Assembly (NCBI GenBank): GCA_019648995.1 | Contig: BLXT01000924.1 | Coordinates: 294,586-316,735, forward strand | From: Plakobranchus ocellatus | Lineage: Eukaryota; Mollusca; Gastropoda; Plakobranchidae | Direction of reading: 5' to 3' | Length of the DNA: 22,150 nucleotides | The notes under the pieces: generated by a model | What the model was told of the DNA's origin: nothing | The model's input: the letters and a program-made list of their open reading frames with translations, nothing else | The model's database searches: none | Translations under genes and position numbers: made by a program | Shown here: positions 1-13,338 of the stretch, piece by piece | Layout: each line of letters opens with the position of its first letter | How positions within the stretch are numbered: the first letter of the stretch is position 1

Positions 1-414
1 ATGATATACATACAGAGATAGAAAGCCTAAAGTTCACCATGATCAGTAAACGGCTACAAAACCATTCAAATGCTCCTCATATGACAATAATTGTTAATAA
101 ACAAAAATATTCTATGGCCTGTGATGGAAACTTTTGATGAAAAGAAGTCCAAATAAGTTCAATGCATTTTAAATCTTAACTGTCATGTTTTGTTTGTAAA
201 TCTTACAGAAACAAGGTCTTTGAAATCTTACTTGATGAAAACCGTAGAGAACTACCTGAATATCATTTTCAACAAAGGCAGCAACTTCATTTGCCCAGTA
301 AAAAGAAATAAACAACAACAATAATTTTAAAAAAACCTATTAAAGTAGTAGTTCAAAATAAAACAACAATCCATACAGATCAAGTGATAATATAGCAGAC
401 TAGTCCAGACCTAC

Positions 415-485
415 CTGTCACAAAGCCTGTAAAAAAACAGGACCCTGTTGTGACTGGCATCTTCCTGAGTGGCCCAGCTGTAGAT
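415..485 (-). CDS. HEATR1: HEATR1 exon 26, last visible
   Basis: This 71-nt exon has the acceptor GATTGTGGACAG|ATC and the donor GACAG|GTAGGT (phase 2). It encodes IYSWATQEDASHNRVLFFYR, then LCD. It closely matches vertebrate LFDWAKTEDAPKDRLLTFYN, LAD. The protein must continue: relatives have about 130-150 more residues, expected left of this window or in an exon I could not place in 1-414. Confidence 0.92.
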
Positions 486-3400
486 CTGTCCACAATCAAA
501 TGCAACCACAATGTGTGTGAGAGAGAGGAAATAAATACCAACAATTATTCTAAAACATAATTATATCATTATGCATTTTTGTATAACTGTCTCTCATAAA
601 TAATTATGAACATTTTAAAACACCAATTAAAGTCCATTTCTATGAAACTATTCTACCATGAGCATTCTAAAGCATAGTAGTCGTATATTTCTAAATAAAA
701 CTATCCTTCATAAATCATTCTCTCTTCTTCTTGCCTCCTCTCAAATATAGGACGGAACAACCTAAAACAATATTTTTATTGAACATGGAATGGAACAACC
801 TAAAACAATATTTTTATTGAACATGGAATGGAACAACCTAAAACAATATTTTTATTGATCATGGAATGGAACAACCAAATACAATATTTTTATTGACCAT
901 GGAATGGAACAACCTAATACAATATTTTTATTGATCATGGAATGGAACAACCAAATACAATATTTTTATTGACCATGATGGCAAGAGAACACAGCTTGAA
1001 TGATAAGTAGTGGCCTTACATTTTACACTATCTATCTCGGAGATAATCTTACAAATCTCCACATCAGAACCTTACCTGTAAAAGCATGGGTTTGAACTGA
1101 GCCTCTGACAGCTTAAACACAAGGGTGATGAATGCTTCAATCACAAAACCCTCAGCCACATCAAGCTCTCCCTCGCTCATCTGGAAGAGAGAGACAAATC
1201 TTCTAGAGATCTTAAGAATGGTCCATACCTCTTTTTTAAATGAATAAATACATTACGTTATTCATTTTGACTGTAGAAATCTCAAGCATTGAGCAATTCC
1301 AAGGTAGCAAGTCAGCTGAATTAATTTACAAGCAGTCCGTGTTAAAGAATATATTGTTTCAATTTCATGCTCCAGCCCTATTCGATGAGACAATTGTTGG
1401 CAATGGCCTGGCAAATGTTCTGCAGATGACTGGGTGGGTTTGCTAGCAACTGCGGGTAAATAGAGAAATCCTGATGACATTGCATTAAAGATATTGAAAA
1501 CAAATAAATACATATGACCTGCCAACATAAAATACAGGGATGCCAGTGGCCTCTGACAAAAAAGCAGGAAACTTGTATAGTAATAATGAGTTTTCTCAAA
1601 ACTGTATTTAAAGTATAATTGACTTTTAAGTAATAAAAACAAGACAAAAAGTCGGAAATCCTGTTAAAATCGGAAAACTGGCATCTCTGTAAAATGAGTC
1701 GCCTAATAGAGATATAGAGGAAATAGTTGACCTGGGTTGGATGTATCAAAAGAATTTGTTTGCATTATCCAAAGTTTTAACTATTTTGAAACATTTTAAA
1801 AATCAAAGTGAAATGGAAGTTATGTTGATAAAACTGAAAGTAAAGTCAAACCCTGATTGCTATGGAGTTTTTAAGTTTGAAAGTTGCAAATCTTTAAAAA
1901 GTGGTCTTCCAAAAACCGTAAAAATTTGAAGCCGCCTTATTTGATAACCTTAAACAAGCATAATTTGCTTAGAAATGCCCATGAGTGAAAACTCTTACCC
2001 CATTTGAAAGGGATTTGAACTGCCTTTCCAACAGCACCAGAGTCTCATATCTGAGAAATACCTACAAAAGACTCATTGCGAATGGTCAGGACACGTATTT
2101 AATTTTCAGTAACAAAAAGTTTCAAACAAATTAGAAGTGTTTCGTAACAGATGCATCCATATGCTTCGTAACAGATCATCCATGTGCTTCATAACAGATG
2201 TATCCCTATGCTTTGTAAGAGATGTATCCATACCTGTGTGTGGTTGACACGGAGATCAAAGCAGGAGAAGAAGAACTTGAGTAAATCCTGAGAAAAAGTG
2301 CCGAGATCTTCCCTGGACATCGTTCCAATGTGCTCTTTCAGCATTGACATGGCACTTTCTGCGCAATCCTGGATCAACGAGAGAGCAGCAATGAAGAGGA
2401 TATTGTTAGTTCCTAATACAGTGTGCAACGCAATAAAGGCTCAGATATTTAAAAACAAATTTACACACCAGTATTGTGGGTAGATCTAAACACCCAACCA
2501 AAGATCACTTTCTATATAAACAATGCATTATTTCAATAAACCCCTTGAACACAAGTTGAGTATTTTTTTACACATTAAGACATTCAGGGCCAGAACCAAA
2601 AAAAAAAAACCAAAACAAAAAGAAACAATCCTTTTTTTAGATAGGATAAATGAAATAAGCACAACCGGGAAGAAAGCGGTAAAAACACAAACTAAATTAA
2701 GTAGTTCAATAGGAAGAAAAAACATTGCAGAAGTAAAAACTTACGGCTAATTTATCTTCCAGAGCCACAAAACTCTTTTCAATGACTGGGAGGAAAGTCC
2801 TTGTAGGTGTGGCCGTGGCGAGAGTTGTGCTGGAGAATATACATGTATATAAAATTTATAGCGTTTGTTTTAAGTCAGTCTGAAGAGATATTGGCATATA
2901 CGCATACATATGTTCTAACATTCCTATCTCCAACACATATTTCTTTCATTAAATTTTTTTCTTGCTTTAATTTTTAAAAACCTGTACTAAAGTTCTCAAC
3001 TTTTTTTTTCATTTGACTTCATTGCTTATGTTCATGTATGGTAAATTACTAGAAAACAAATGTACACACCACACAGTTATTCAAATGCATCGCAAAAACA
3101 CCTAAACAGCCTTTGATAAAAATATCTAGCCATTTCATAAGTGCTTAGAGACAATAAAAAAATGACCCACCTAATAAGCTTGAGCTTCTGGTTGACCATG
3201 GGTTTGTGGGACTCAGCATCTGTGCCAACCAGGGAACTTATGATACACACCTGGTTAGAGACACATACACACACGTAATTAATGTATTGAATATGAAAAT
3301 ATAACAAAAAAAATTCGACTCTACCCATATTAATATATATATATTTTTAATGTTAGTTTCACAAACCTAAACTGGATAGGGCTATTTCAATAGTTCTAGG

Positions 3401-6400
3401 AGACACTTAATACTTTGCCTAAGAACATGATAAAATTTTATTTTATGCATTTGGAAAAACATTGAAAAAAAATCATTGACAGCTACAAAATAAAGATAAA
3501 ATTGAATAATCAAGGGATGTAAAAACCTATACTGGGTTCAAGATATTTCAATAATCCCATGCCTTAGCAGGCACCTAATCCTTCTCAAGCTCTTTTTGCC
3601 AGACTTGGATGTAAAGCCACATCTGTGGCTCTTCCTACCCAAAGGTTTAGACACTCGAAGTTGAAAAATGTCCATTGCCATCTGAGAGTGCTAAATGCAA
3701 TTTCAAAAGTCCATCTCTCAGATTGTACCTACACTCATCACCTAGTGGAGCATAGGTCTGCAACAATAGATCTCTACATCTATTCTGTGCCATCTTCTCT
3801 ATCTCAGCAATAGATGTCTAGCCCATTCCTTTCATCTTTGCCTTGGTCTCACATCTCCTTGTGCCCTTTAGTCTTCCCTTGATCTGGTTCCCTGATGGTT
3901 CCACCTCAAACTCATTATTGTCATGCTGTTTCAGAACCTTCTCACTGTGGGTGCCATCTCTATGCCCTTCTTGTGATTTCTCACTGTGGGTGCAACCTCT
4001 ATGCCCTTCTTGTGATTTCTCACTGTGGGTGCCATCTCTATGCCCTTCTTGTGATTTCTCACTCTCTTGGTAAATGATTTTGCAGTTCTTGAGAGGTTAC
4101 TCTGTTGTTGCATCGGATCCTTAAGATTTTTACTGAAACATCTTTTGACAAAGACATGCAATTTATTTTTTACTTTCTTTCATGAGCCTTCAAATTTTTG
4201 ATCCACAGAACAAAGCATATTTGGAATTTAAGTCTAAGTTTCTTATCTTATGTAAGCAACTTGGATAAAAAATCATCTAGATAGGGACTCAGGAATAAAG
4301 GCAAGGCTTCAATAACTATACAATTTCTTCTTCTTAAGGTGCCTGGAACAGACATTGGCGATCATGTTCCACCACACAAACCTATTATCAGTTAACTTCA
4401 TAAAGTTATACTATAACACTACATGGATGAAAATATCCTGTAGATATGGACTCAGGAACAAAGGTAAGGCTACACTAACCATAACACTACCTGGATGAAA
4501 ATATCCTGTAGATATGGACTCAGGAACAAAGGAAAGGCTTCACAACTATAACACTACATGGATGAAAATATCCTGGAGATATATGGACTCAGGAACAAAG
4601 GTAAGGCTACACTAACCATAACACTACATGGATGAAAATATCCTGTAGATATGGACTCAGGAACAAAGGAAAGGCTTCACAACTATAACACTACATGGAT
4701 GAAAATATCCTGGAGATATATGGACTCAGGAACAAAGGTAAGGCTTCACTAACTATAACACTACCTGGATGAAAATATCCTGTAGATATGGACTCAGGAA
4801 CAAAGGAAAGGCTACACTAATTATAACACTACCTGGATGAAAATATCCTGTAGATACGGACTCAGGAACAAAGGCAAAGCTTCGATAACTTTATGCAACG
4901 ATGTGATTGTAGCAAGTAGAACAACATCATGTCTGAAAAAAAGTGTTGTAAATTATGAAAGAAAGTAAAAAGAATAAATATGAAATATTTTTTTCTTTTA
5001 CTGTTAACATGATCAACATGTAAGAAAAAAAATTAACTAAAAGTAAAAACTTGACCAGGTTAATGCACACACAAAAACTTCTGACATCACTAATGGCGCC
5101 GTTTTCTTTACAACTCCCCCACCACTTACTGTGGTCTATCACCACTGCTATTATAGTGAATATGTGCGTTTGGTGCTGGTTAATCAATATCTCAATAATA
5201 CTGCTGAAGGAGCGAGAGACTAAAGAATATTAGAACAAAGGAAGGGATGAGTGAAAGTGAGTAATAATGAGAACTAAAGAAAGAGAAAGAGAGGGAGAGA
5301 GAGAGAGGGAGAAAATCAGAGAGATGTGGGGAGAAAAACTTATTTGATACAAAAAAAACGAAAACATTTGATGCAAAAAGGAAGGAAAATAGGAAAATAG
5401 GACATATAGAAACTGCCAAAGCTCAATATGTATGAAAAGAGATTAGTGCAAAAAAGCTTACAAGCAAGATTAAGATGACTCATGGGAATACTGTTTACAG
5501 CATCAATTTTTTAACACCTTTTTTTCAACCTTTTTATTTTTAATTTGAGTTAATGTCAGCCTTACTGTGTGATGGTATCAGACTGCAGCTGACTGACAAG
5601 CAGTGGCATGAACGAGCCCAGGTTTTCGAGGACGTGTGTTTTTGCTGCACTGACCACCTCGGCAATACACAGCATGGCAGAGGAAGAGACGGCTCCATTG
5701 TCATTATGAATCGTTAGGGCCTTCACACAAAGCTGAAGCACCTGTACACGACAAGGAAAGCACCATGTTGACTAAACATTCATTTTTTCAATATGTTAAA
5801 AAAAAAAAAAAAAGGTAAAGAGGCAATTGTACTAATCGTCCGAAACAAACTTCGCCTATATCATTCGAAAGCTAAATGGCCAAGGTAACGGAAGCCGTAA
5901 CTTATACCACAACTGTTGCTATATTTACATGGGGAAAAAATTTGGAAATTGGAACCTGCAAGGGTTACGGGATTGGTATTTTGCCGTCCACAAAATTTTC
6001 ACACAAACATTGCAGGTAAAGTAGCCAGTGAGTTAAATATTTGAGTATTTAAGATCCAGATGGTAAGACTGCCAAAACAACCATAAAATAGTTAATGTTA
6101 AAAAAAAAAAACAAAACCCATGTCTTCCAGATCCCACTTAAAATTATATCTGCAAAATTGTTTACCATATTTAGTGTGGGGCAACCTGAGATCAGGCACT
6201 CATTAAACGAACTCTGGTTTAGGTCAGTATAAAAATAGTTTTTTTTTCTCACACACACTACACTACAAAGAAATTTTTATGCAAGAGAAAACGTAAAAGA
6301 GAACATTGATGAGTGAAGTAGCTGTATCATTTTTATTTCCACAAAGAACACAGTTTTCATATGAATTATATCGCATAAAAATTTGTTATCGTCCTTCAAT

Positions 6401-9400
6401 TCCTTTACAAGATTGTATCTCGTATGCTATAGATCAAAAATTGTGAATCTATACCAGCCAACCAGTCAGTTGTTGATTTATGAATAATTTTTCATCATGA
6501 AGCAAAAAAAAATTTAAAAAGTTAAATATTTTAACATATCAAATCAACAAAAAATACATGAGAAAAAAAAATTCCCCACCTGACCTCAGTGAAATGACAT
6601 AAAAAAATCACAACAAAAGAGTAAACCAGCGCCACCTAGTTTTCACAAGTATTCTTTTTTACACCACTTTTGTCTTGTCCACAATATGTGCATCAAGCCT
6701 CTAGGTAGCATTATCCTGCTTTCTCTTTTTTTTTTTTTCTCAAACCTTTGCAAAAATGCATTACGTCTGGCCAACAGTAGTGTATAATTCCCCCCCCCCC
6801 CAAAAAAAAAACAACCCACACCCACACAGACACATATCCACATCCAAACACCCACACACCTGGATAAACTGTTGGTGATGGGCCTCTCCAAGCAATCTGC
6901 ACAGGATCTTGAGGCTGTAGAGAGCTGTCTGGCCATTCACCAGCTGCTCCTCCTCGCTGACTGTAGACTTCTGCGACTTGAGGAGGCAGCTAGAGGCGAT
7001 AGCATGTAGCTTCTCCACCATTGAGACAAGCATGGATTCCTGATGAGCATATACAGAAGACAAAATGATAAATAAAAAATCAGTTCGTTTGTCTTTATGC
7101 ACAAACCATGAGGGAAAAATGGACCAAATTGACCCCCCAAAAATATCACTACCAGCAATATGTTTTAATATCTTTTTTTGGCTTTATTTTCATATAAAAG
7201 CTAATCAAATTTTTTTCTAAACAAAAGCATAGTAATTGAATATATAGGGTACAAATATGTGTAGTGTCACAACAAACTGAGATATTCTGAAAAAAAACTG
7301 CTCACGTTAACACATACTTCATGCTGCCTAGAGAGCTCCAGCTTTAGATTTTACAGGACAATCAAACAGTGCCAGACTCTCGCACAATATTAGGTGTGAA
7401 TTTTTACCTCTGAACCTATATTTACTACCCTTTTTTCTGCTACAAAAACATCTCATTTTGTGAAGGCACTAAACATTTCTGAGATCCTAAATGGCTTTTA
7501 CTGCGTCAAAGTTCCCTAGGATATTAGAGCAGACAGACATCTTTCTCTGGTTTCAAGCAATAAATCACTCACCGCCAACCTGAAGTAAGAAGTTCACGCT
7601 ACAGTAGCTGCAGCTGTGCTTAAGAGGAGCAAATACTGAAGCTATTTTTTGCAGCAATGTGAATACGCCGCACAGTTGTCAAGCTTTCAGCTTGTGATAG
7701 TTAGAGTGAAATCATTCAATCCAATGTGATTTATCCCAGGGAAAGCAAAAATTACCAAAAAGGAGCAAATACTGAAGCTATTTTTTGCAGCAATGTGAAT
7801 ACGCCGCACAGTTGTCAAGCTTTCAGCTTGTGATAGTTAGAGTGAAATCCTTCAAACCAATGTGATTTATCCCAGGTAAAGCAAAAATTACCAAAAAGGA
7901 GCATATAATAAAAGTGGAGGTTCTCCCAACTCATTCTTCTTTATGTCTGCCTGGAAAATATTCAAAATGCTTGTATGCTAATACATTTTGCACTCAATTC
8001 GGCTAAAAGTAAAGAGCCAGTTTAAGAAAGTAAAGTTTAATTTGTCAGATAAGTGGCTTGCAACTTTGCAGCTCATTTAGACAAGCTGCGAATCAAAAAA
8101 AAAAAAGGGTTTACTTCATTGGGGTGTGAAACATCCCGCTGTTGTAGCAGTTTAGAGTTGAGAAGCTCCATTGCACGACGCTGCACCAGGGTTAAACTGT
8201 GAGCCATCAGACCGGACACAACCTCAAAGAACATCGAGTCCGGTAACAGGTTAACCAACTGAGGAGGGAAAAGGAAAGGGAAACCACTGCATTTCTCACA
8301 TGGGATTCACGCAACATTTCTCATTCACAGAGGGACACACTGACTTCTCTCCCTCTAAAGCATCCTCATGCCATTATACAAACAATTACGATGATCAAAA
8401 TTAAAGAGAGACATGGAGAAAACAAGGAATGAAATTTTTGTTTCTAACAACAAATTTTTTTCATTTACATATGTCCATCCTTGTATGTCTACATTTCACA
8501 GCTTATACCGTATGTTTGTAGACCAAGTCAAATAAGTTGAAAGATGCATTATTAACCTTTAAAACCATTCAAACAACCTGAAACTTTCAATCTGTGTAAG
8601 GTTTGCAATGATGAGGGTTAAGTAGAGCTAGGTTGATACTAAGCTGAAGAATGGGATTTTTTACACTTTTGAACAATGCATTTCTAAAGAAGAAAACAAT
8701 GAATTTAAAGTTGCTTTTCTTATAAGTATTATATGTGATAGCCAACACATTAAGACTAATCTGAAGACATAAGCTTTGCCTTGCTTTCAGAGAGACGCTA
8801 CAAATATTTCATTTAGAACAAACAAAATAACAATATGAAAGCATTCAAAAGTTTACTTAAAGAACAGAATGCTTGTGATACCATTTGTTGTTAAGCAACA
8901 TCAAATCTGAATCCTCAGGACCTTCAAAAACACTCAGAATTTCACGCTCGAAAAGATGGTTTTTTTTAAAATGGATGTGAGCTCAATATGGCAAATGAAC
9001 TGATGGATGAAAGGTTGGGAGACAATATTTCAACTCACGGTGTCCAGCAGATCATGTGACTTGTGAAGCAACAACTTCCAGTATCGCCGGCTGACATCCT
9101 CAATGTGATGCTGCAGAGATTGCGAAACCTGGCCGATCCACTGAAGGCAAGTCTCCAGCAGGCGCTGGTAGCTAGACAGGTACAAAGTCGGGTCTGTCTC
9201 TGAAAGCTACAAAGAACAAAACAGAAAAGTTTTAAACCCAAAATCCAAACATGTAACAGAATACAAGAGATAAGCAAAATTCGATCTCCATCATCTCTAT
9301 TTTATCACTAGCATGGGCAAAATACTATGAAGAAAAATTTTTGGTTCACAGTATAAGACATATGTTTGAAAAAAATTATTAGTTGTTAACAAAAAATATA

Positions 9401-12400
9401 TGAAAATTAAAGCATCATTGAACAATCTCTTTCAAAGAAGACAAAAAGGCTTTAGTATCAAATCAAGCGAGGTTTTTCCAACTTGCTTGCAATACCTGAG
9501 CGACAATATGCTGACTTGTAATCAGGTGGTTGAATGCAAACACTGTGGCAAACTTGAAGTGCCGAAGCTGTTTAGGCGAGTGGGAAGGCACGCTAAAAAT
9601 AGCCATATCCTCAGCACTCATGTCTTCTAAGTTGGAAGACGGCTTTGGTTTTTGCAAAGGTGCAGCTGCAAAGTAGGGAGAGAATGAAAAAAAAAAAGGA
9701 TGACAGTAAAATGAGGTGTCCTTGGAATACTGCCATTGCTGAATGTGCAGTATAGCTGCTCTTGATCTACAGTAGATTCTGACTTCATCTGGCTATAGAG
9801 GGATAAGCCTAAAATTTAATAATGCTATGTTCCAGTGTCGGAACGTTCAATTAGTTTTGATGCATAAATCACACTCTTCAAAAACTTTGTTTCAAACAAC
9901 TGCATTCCTCTTATGACCCTTCACGGATACAAGAGCATCACAAGTTCAAGCTCTGCCATCTGGTGATTTCACCGTACCTGGTGATTTTTCCTCTGGAAGA
10001 GCCAGAACATAAGCCAGAGCCTGTTGGAAAGCAACCAGGAGCTGGGAACTGGAGAAAGGCTCGGTGAGACCAGTCAAAAACTCCAGATCAGAGGCTGATA
10101 ACGGACCAGATGTCTGTAAGAAGATAGAGAGAAAATGAATGAGAGGGGAAAAACAAAAAATCCACAATGCAAAGCTTGTTTTATTCTGAACAAACAAATT
10201 TTGTCAGCTGGTTGAAGTGCTCACCTTTTATGAGTTTATGATTGAATCACTATTAATGGTTCTACTACAAAAAACAAAAGATAAGTTTTACATCGTGCCA
10301 CATCATCTCACACCCTAAATCCACAGTGTAAAAAAAAACCAGTATTTCCCTGACTTGGAAATATGTGGGATCTGCAGTCCAGCCAATGTTTGGCATTTTG
10401 AATAGCAACTTTGAGGAGGGGGGGGGAGAGGAATATGCAATAAGCCTATCAAATCCTCTTGGGACTACTTGGATATACTTTTTTTTTTTTTTTGCAACAA
10501 TATTTTGTTCCAAACTTATAGGCTATTTCTTAAAACTATCCCCCTCTCTACATACACAAAACCAATGATCAACAATTAGTCAGAAGTCCATGTGAAAGAA
10601 TCCTGTGGTTTTTTTAAATTCACCTTCTCATCTTCAATTTCTGGCCACATGGCTGCCAGTACAGGGTCCCTCTCCTCCTCAATCCCTTGCCGCGAGGCGG
10701 AGCCGCGGACTGTGACACTCTCGATGTACAGCAGGATGAGCCGCCAGAGGTAGAGGTCGGCCCCCACCACCTGGACAAGCTTCTCAAACAGAATCATGCG
10801 TCTGTGGCTCGGGATATGAGGCACGGCATCCACAAACACTCGCAGCACCACGGTCATCATGCTGCTCACAGAATCCTGACAGGAATGCATCCATTTCTTT
10901 TTGGTTTTTGAAGACAACTTTTGTCGACTCTTTTCCTCACAGGCCTGGGGGGAAAGAAAATTTTTAAAAATTTTAACATACATGGTTTTTTGTNNNNNNN
11001 NNNNNNNNNNNNNNNNNNNNNNNNNNNNNNNNNNNNNNNNNNNNNNNNNNNNNNNNNNNNNNNNNNNNNNNNNNNAAAAAAAGGCAGGTATGACATTATC
11101 AAGGATCTTACCAATGACAAAGAAAGTTTTGTAAACATAATGTTTCAAGCATACCATAATCAAGGCAGGTATGACATTATCAAGGATCTTGCCAATGACC
11201 AAAGGAAATTTTGTAAACATAATGTTTCAAGCATACCATAATCAAGGATCTTGCCTATGACAAAAGGAAGTTTTGTAAACATAATGTTTCAAGCATACCA
11301 TAATCAAGGCAGGTATGACATTATCAAGGATCTTGCCAATGACAAAAGCAAGTTTTGTAAACATAATGTTTCAAGCATACCATAATCAAGGCAGGTATGA
11401 CATTATCAAGGATCTTGCCAATGGCAAAAACAAGTTTTGAAGAAAACATAACATTTAAAACATACCATAATCAAGGCAGGTATGACATTATCAAGGATCT
11501 TGCCAATGACATGGAAGCTGTAGGAGTCATCTTGCCGGAGGATGTTGGCACCCATGAAAGTAAACACAGTCATCATATTGTGCAACAGCAGGCTCTGGAT
11601 GAAAAAAAAACCAGGAAATAATTAGATTTGAGAAATTCTTTGATGCCAAAAAAATTTAGCAATAATCACTAACAGCACATAATCATATCCTCATCAGCTT
11701 AAAATTACTCTCTGTGAAACAATTTTCAAGACAAGCCAATTTTTAAAAAGTGAAGAAATAAAACTACAGTTAAACACACAAAACAAAAAGATAAACATCC
11801 AACTGAAAACAAAGCTTTTCATACACACAATTAACTCCGGCAGTGATTGTCAAGACTAAAAATGAATTCTTAGGAAAAAAAAATTGCTTGTTTTTCCACC
11901 TTTGAAAAAAAAAAATTCAAAAAAAAATTTGTTCAAAGACAATAATTACTTGAAAAAATATCTTTTCATGCGCATCGACTCATCAATACTTTAGGCAATT
12001 ATAAAAGTTGTTATTACATCACTGATGCCAATACAAGCGATAACTAATTAGAGCGCCTCTCTTCGTTTGCTCTCACAAAGCATATGTATGCCCACCCTGC
12101 CATGCACATGTAATGCGCATTAGATATACTTAGTTATAACAAACACGTAGAGTTGTTGTTTTTGTCGTCACATTTGCTAGTGGTAGTGTGGTTTGAGCTT
12201 ACTGCACTACTGGTTTTATGGAGAACTCGACAACGAGCAAACGAATTAAAAACTTTCGGCACTCACAGGAGCAATTTTGGCAGCGGAGCTGAGTAGCAGA
12301 AGGGCCTGGTGATGTGTGTGGGCATTATCTGAGCTGCGGATACACTGCACAATCAAATCCATGTTCAGGTGCTCTCCCTTCACTTCATCTGTGGCAGTGT

Positions 12401-13300
12401 CCATTTTTAAGAACAAAAGAAACATTTTTTTTTTTTAAATAATTGAATACACCAATCTCAGAAATAAAAGGTCCTAATTGCAAGTTCATCTCAGTGTAAT
12501 GATAATCTCTATGTTCAGAAATTGTTACAGATTTTTAGTTGAAATGATTATCATACCTGTAGTTAGAGATCATTAGCAGAAAAAAAAAAATTTTGTTAAC
12601 TTTATTCCTGCAACAAAAAAAAAAAATAAAAAAATAATGTTTGAAATGGCCAGAGACTTTAAAAAGCTCCCAGAGTCAGATATGTTTAAAGGAAAAAAAA
12701 CTGACAAATAAATGGGTTAAATATTAAAATTTTATGCAACACAGAGATCTTCATATGACTCTAATCAGAATGAGCAGCAACTTAAAATATGGTTGTAGTA
12801 CACAGTTTGAAATAATCGTAGTGTTCAAACAACTTAAAAAAATTTTTTTTAAAGCCTTATAGAGGAGAAATAAAGTATGAATAGTAAAATCTTACAACTC
12901 TGGGAAAAAAAAAAAAACTTTTTGTGTCTGGCAGGCGTAGCTGCAAACTTACCAGCACCTTCTTCCCAATGACGAGAGCAAACAAAGTTGATAAGTCCGA
13001 GCAAAAGTTGTTTTAAGTACTCGCAGGAGCCCTGGTCCTCCAGTTCTAGAACTCTACCATGACAAAAACGAAGAAAAGAAGCATGAAAAATTTAGCCATA
13101 ACTTTTCACTTTCTATTTAGAAAATTAAATTTACTGATAGAGAGAGAGGGGTTTGTTTGTTTTTTGTATATAGCCAAGGTGATCTCAGGCTTTTAGGCCC
13201 TCTGTCTGACCAGGGCACTGGTAGCGGAGCTCGAACCCATGATAGAAGGGTCCCTGCAGATCTCAGGATGGACTCCCTAACCACTGCGCCACTGATGCCC

Positions 13301-13338
<38 letters not shown>

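Larger units (their letters stand above)
3251..5565 (-). other. 2.3-kb repeat-rich intron, expected exon not found
   Basis: By phase and homology, one exon of roughly 100 nt should lie here between exons 21 and 22. I found no block with the expected helix (vertebrate LSALAALQKVVETLPHF). The interval contains a 39-bp array, a 67-70-bp array and a GA-rich run. The rest is AT-rich with no recognised feature. Confidence 0.7.

Noticed and set aside
220..300. Candidate coding block reading WANEVAAFVENDIQ with donors GTAGTT or GTAAGA on the minus strand
   Set aside because: No acceptor fits the phase-2 end of exon 26, and the peptide does not clearly match the next HEATR1 segment.
1262..1749. Overlapping 126- and 123-codon minus-strand frames in the intron after exon 24
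   Set aside because: They have no homology and no splice support. Composition is typical of AT-rich intron sequence.
3600..3830. Minus-strand stretch resembling a retrotransposon reverse transcriptase tail (AEIEKMAQNRCRDLL)
   Set aside because: The resemblance is vague, no RT catalytic motif is present, and stops interrupt the frame nearby. It is too weak to call.
3843..4161. Open frames on both strands with repeated SLWVPSLCPSCDF-like peptides
   Set aside because: They are produced by the 39-bp tandem array (a multiple of three) and have no splice-consistent link to HEATR1.
4927..5187. Minus-strand frame IIAVVIDHSKWWGSCKENGA considered as the missing exon
   Set aside because: It has no HEAT-helix character, does not resemble the expected segment, and no splice sites fit the phases.
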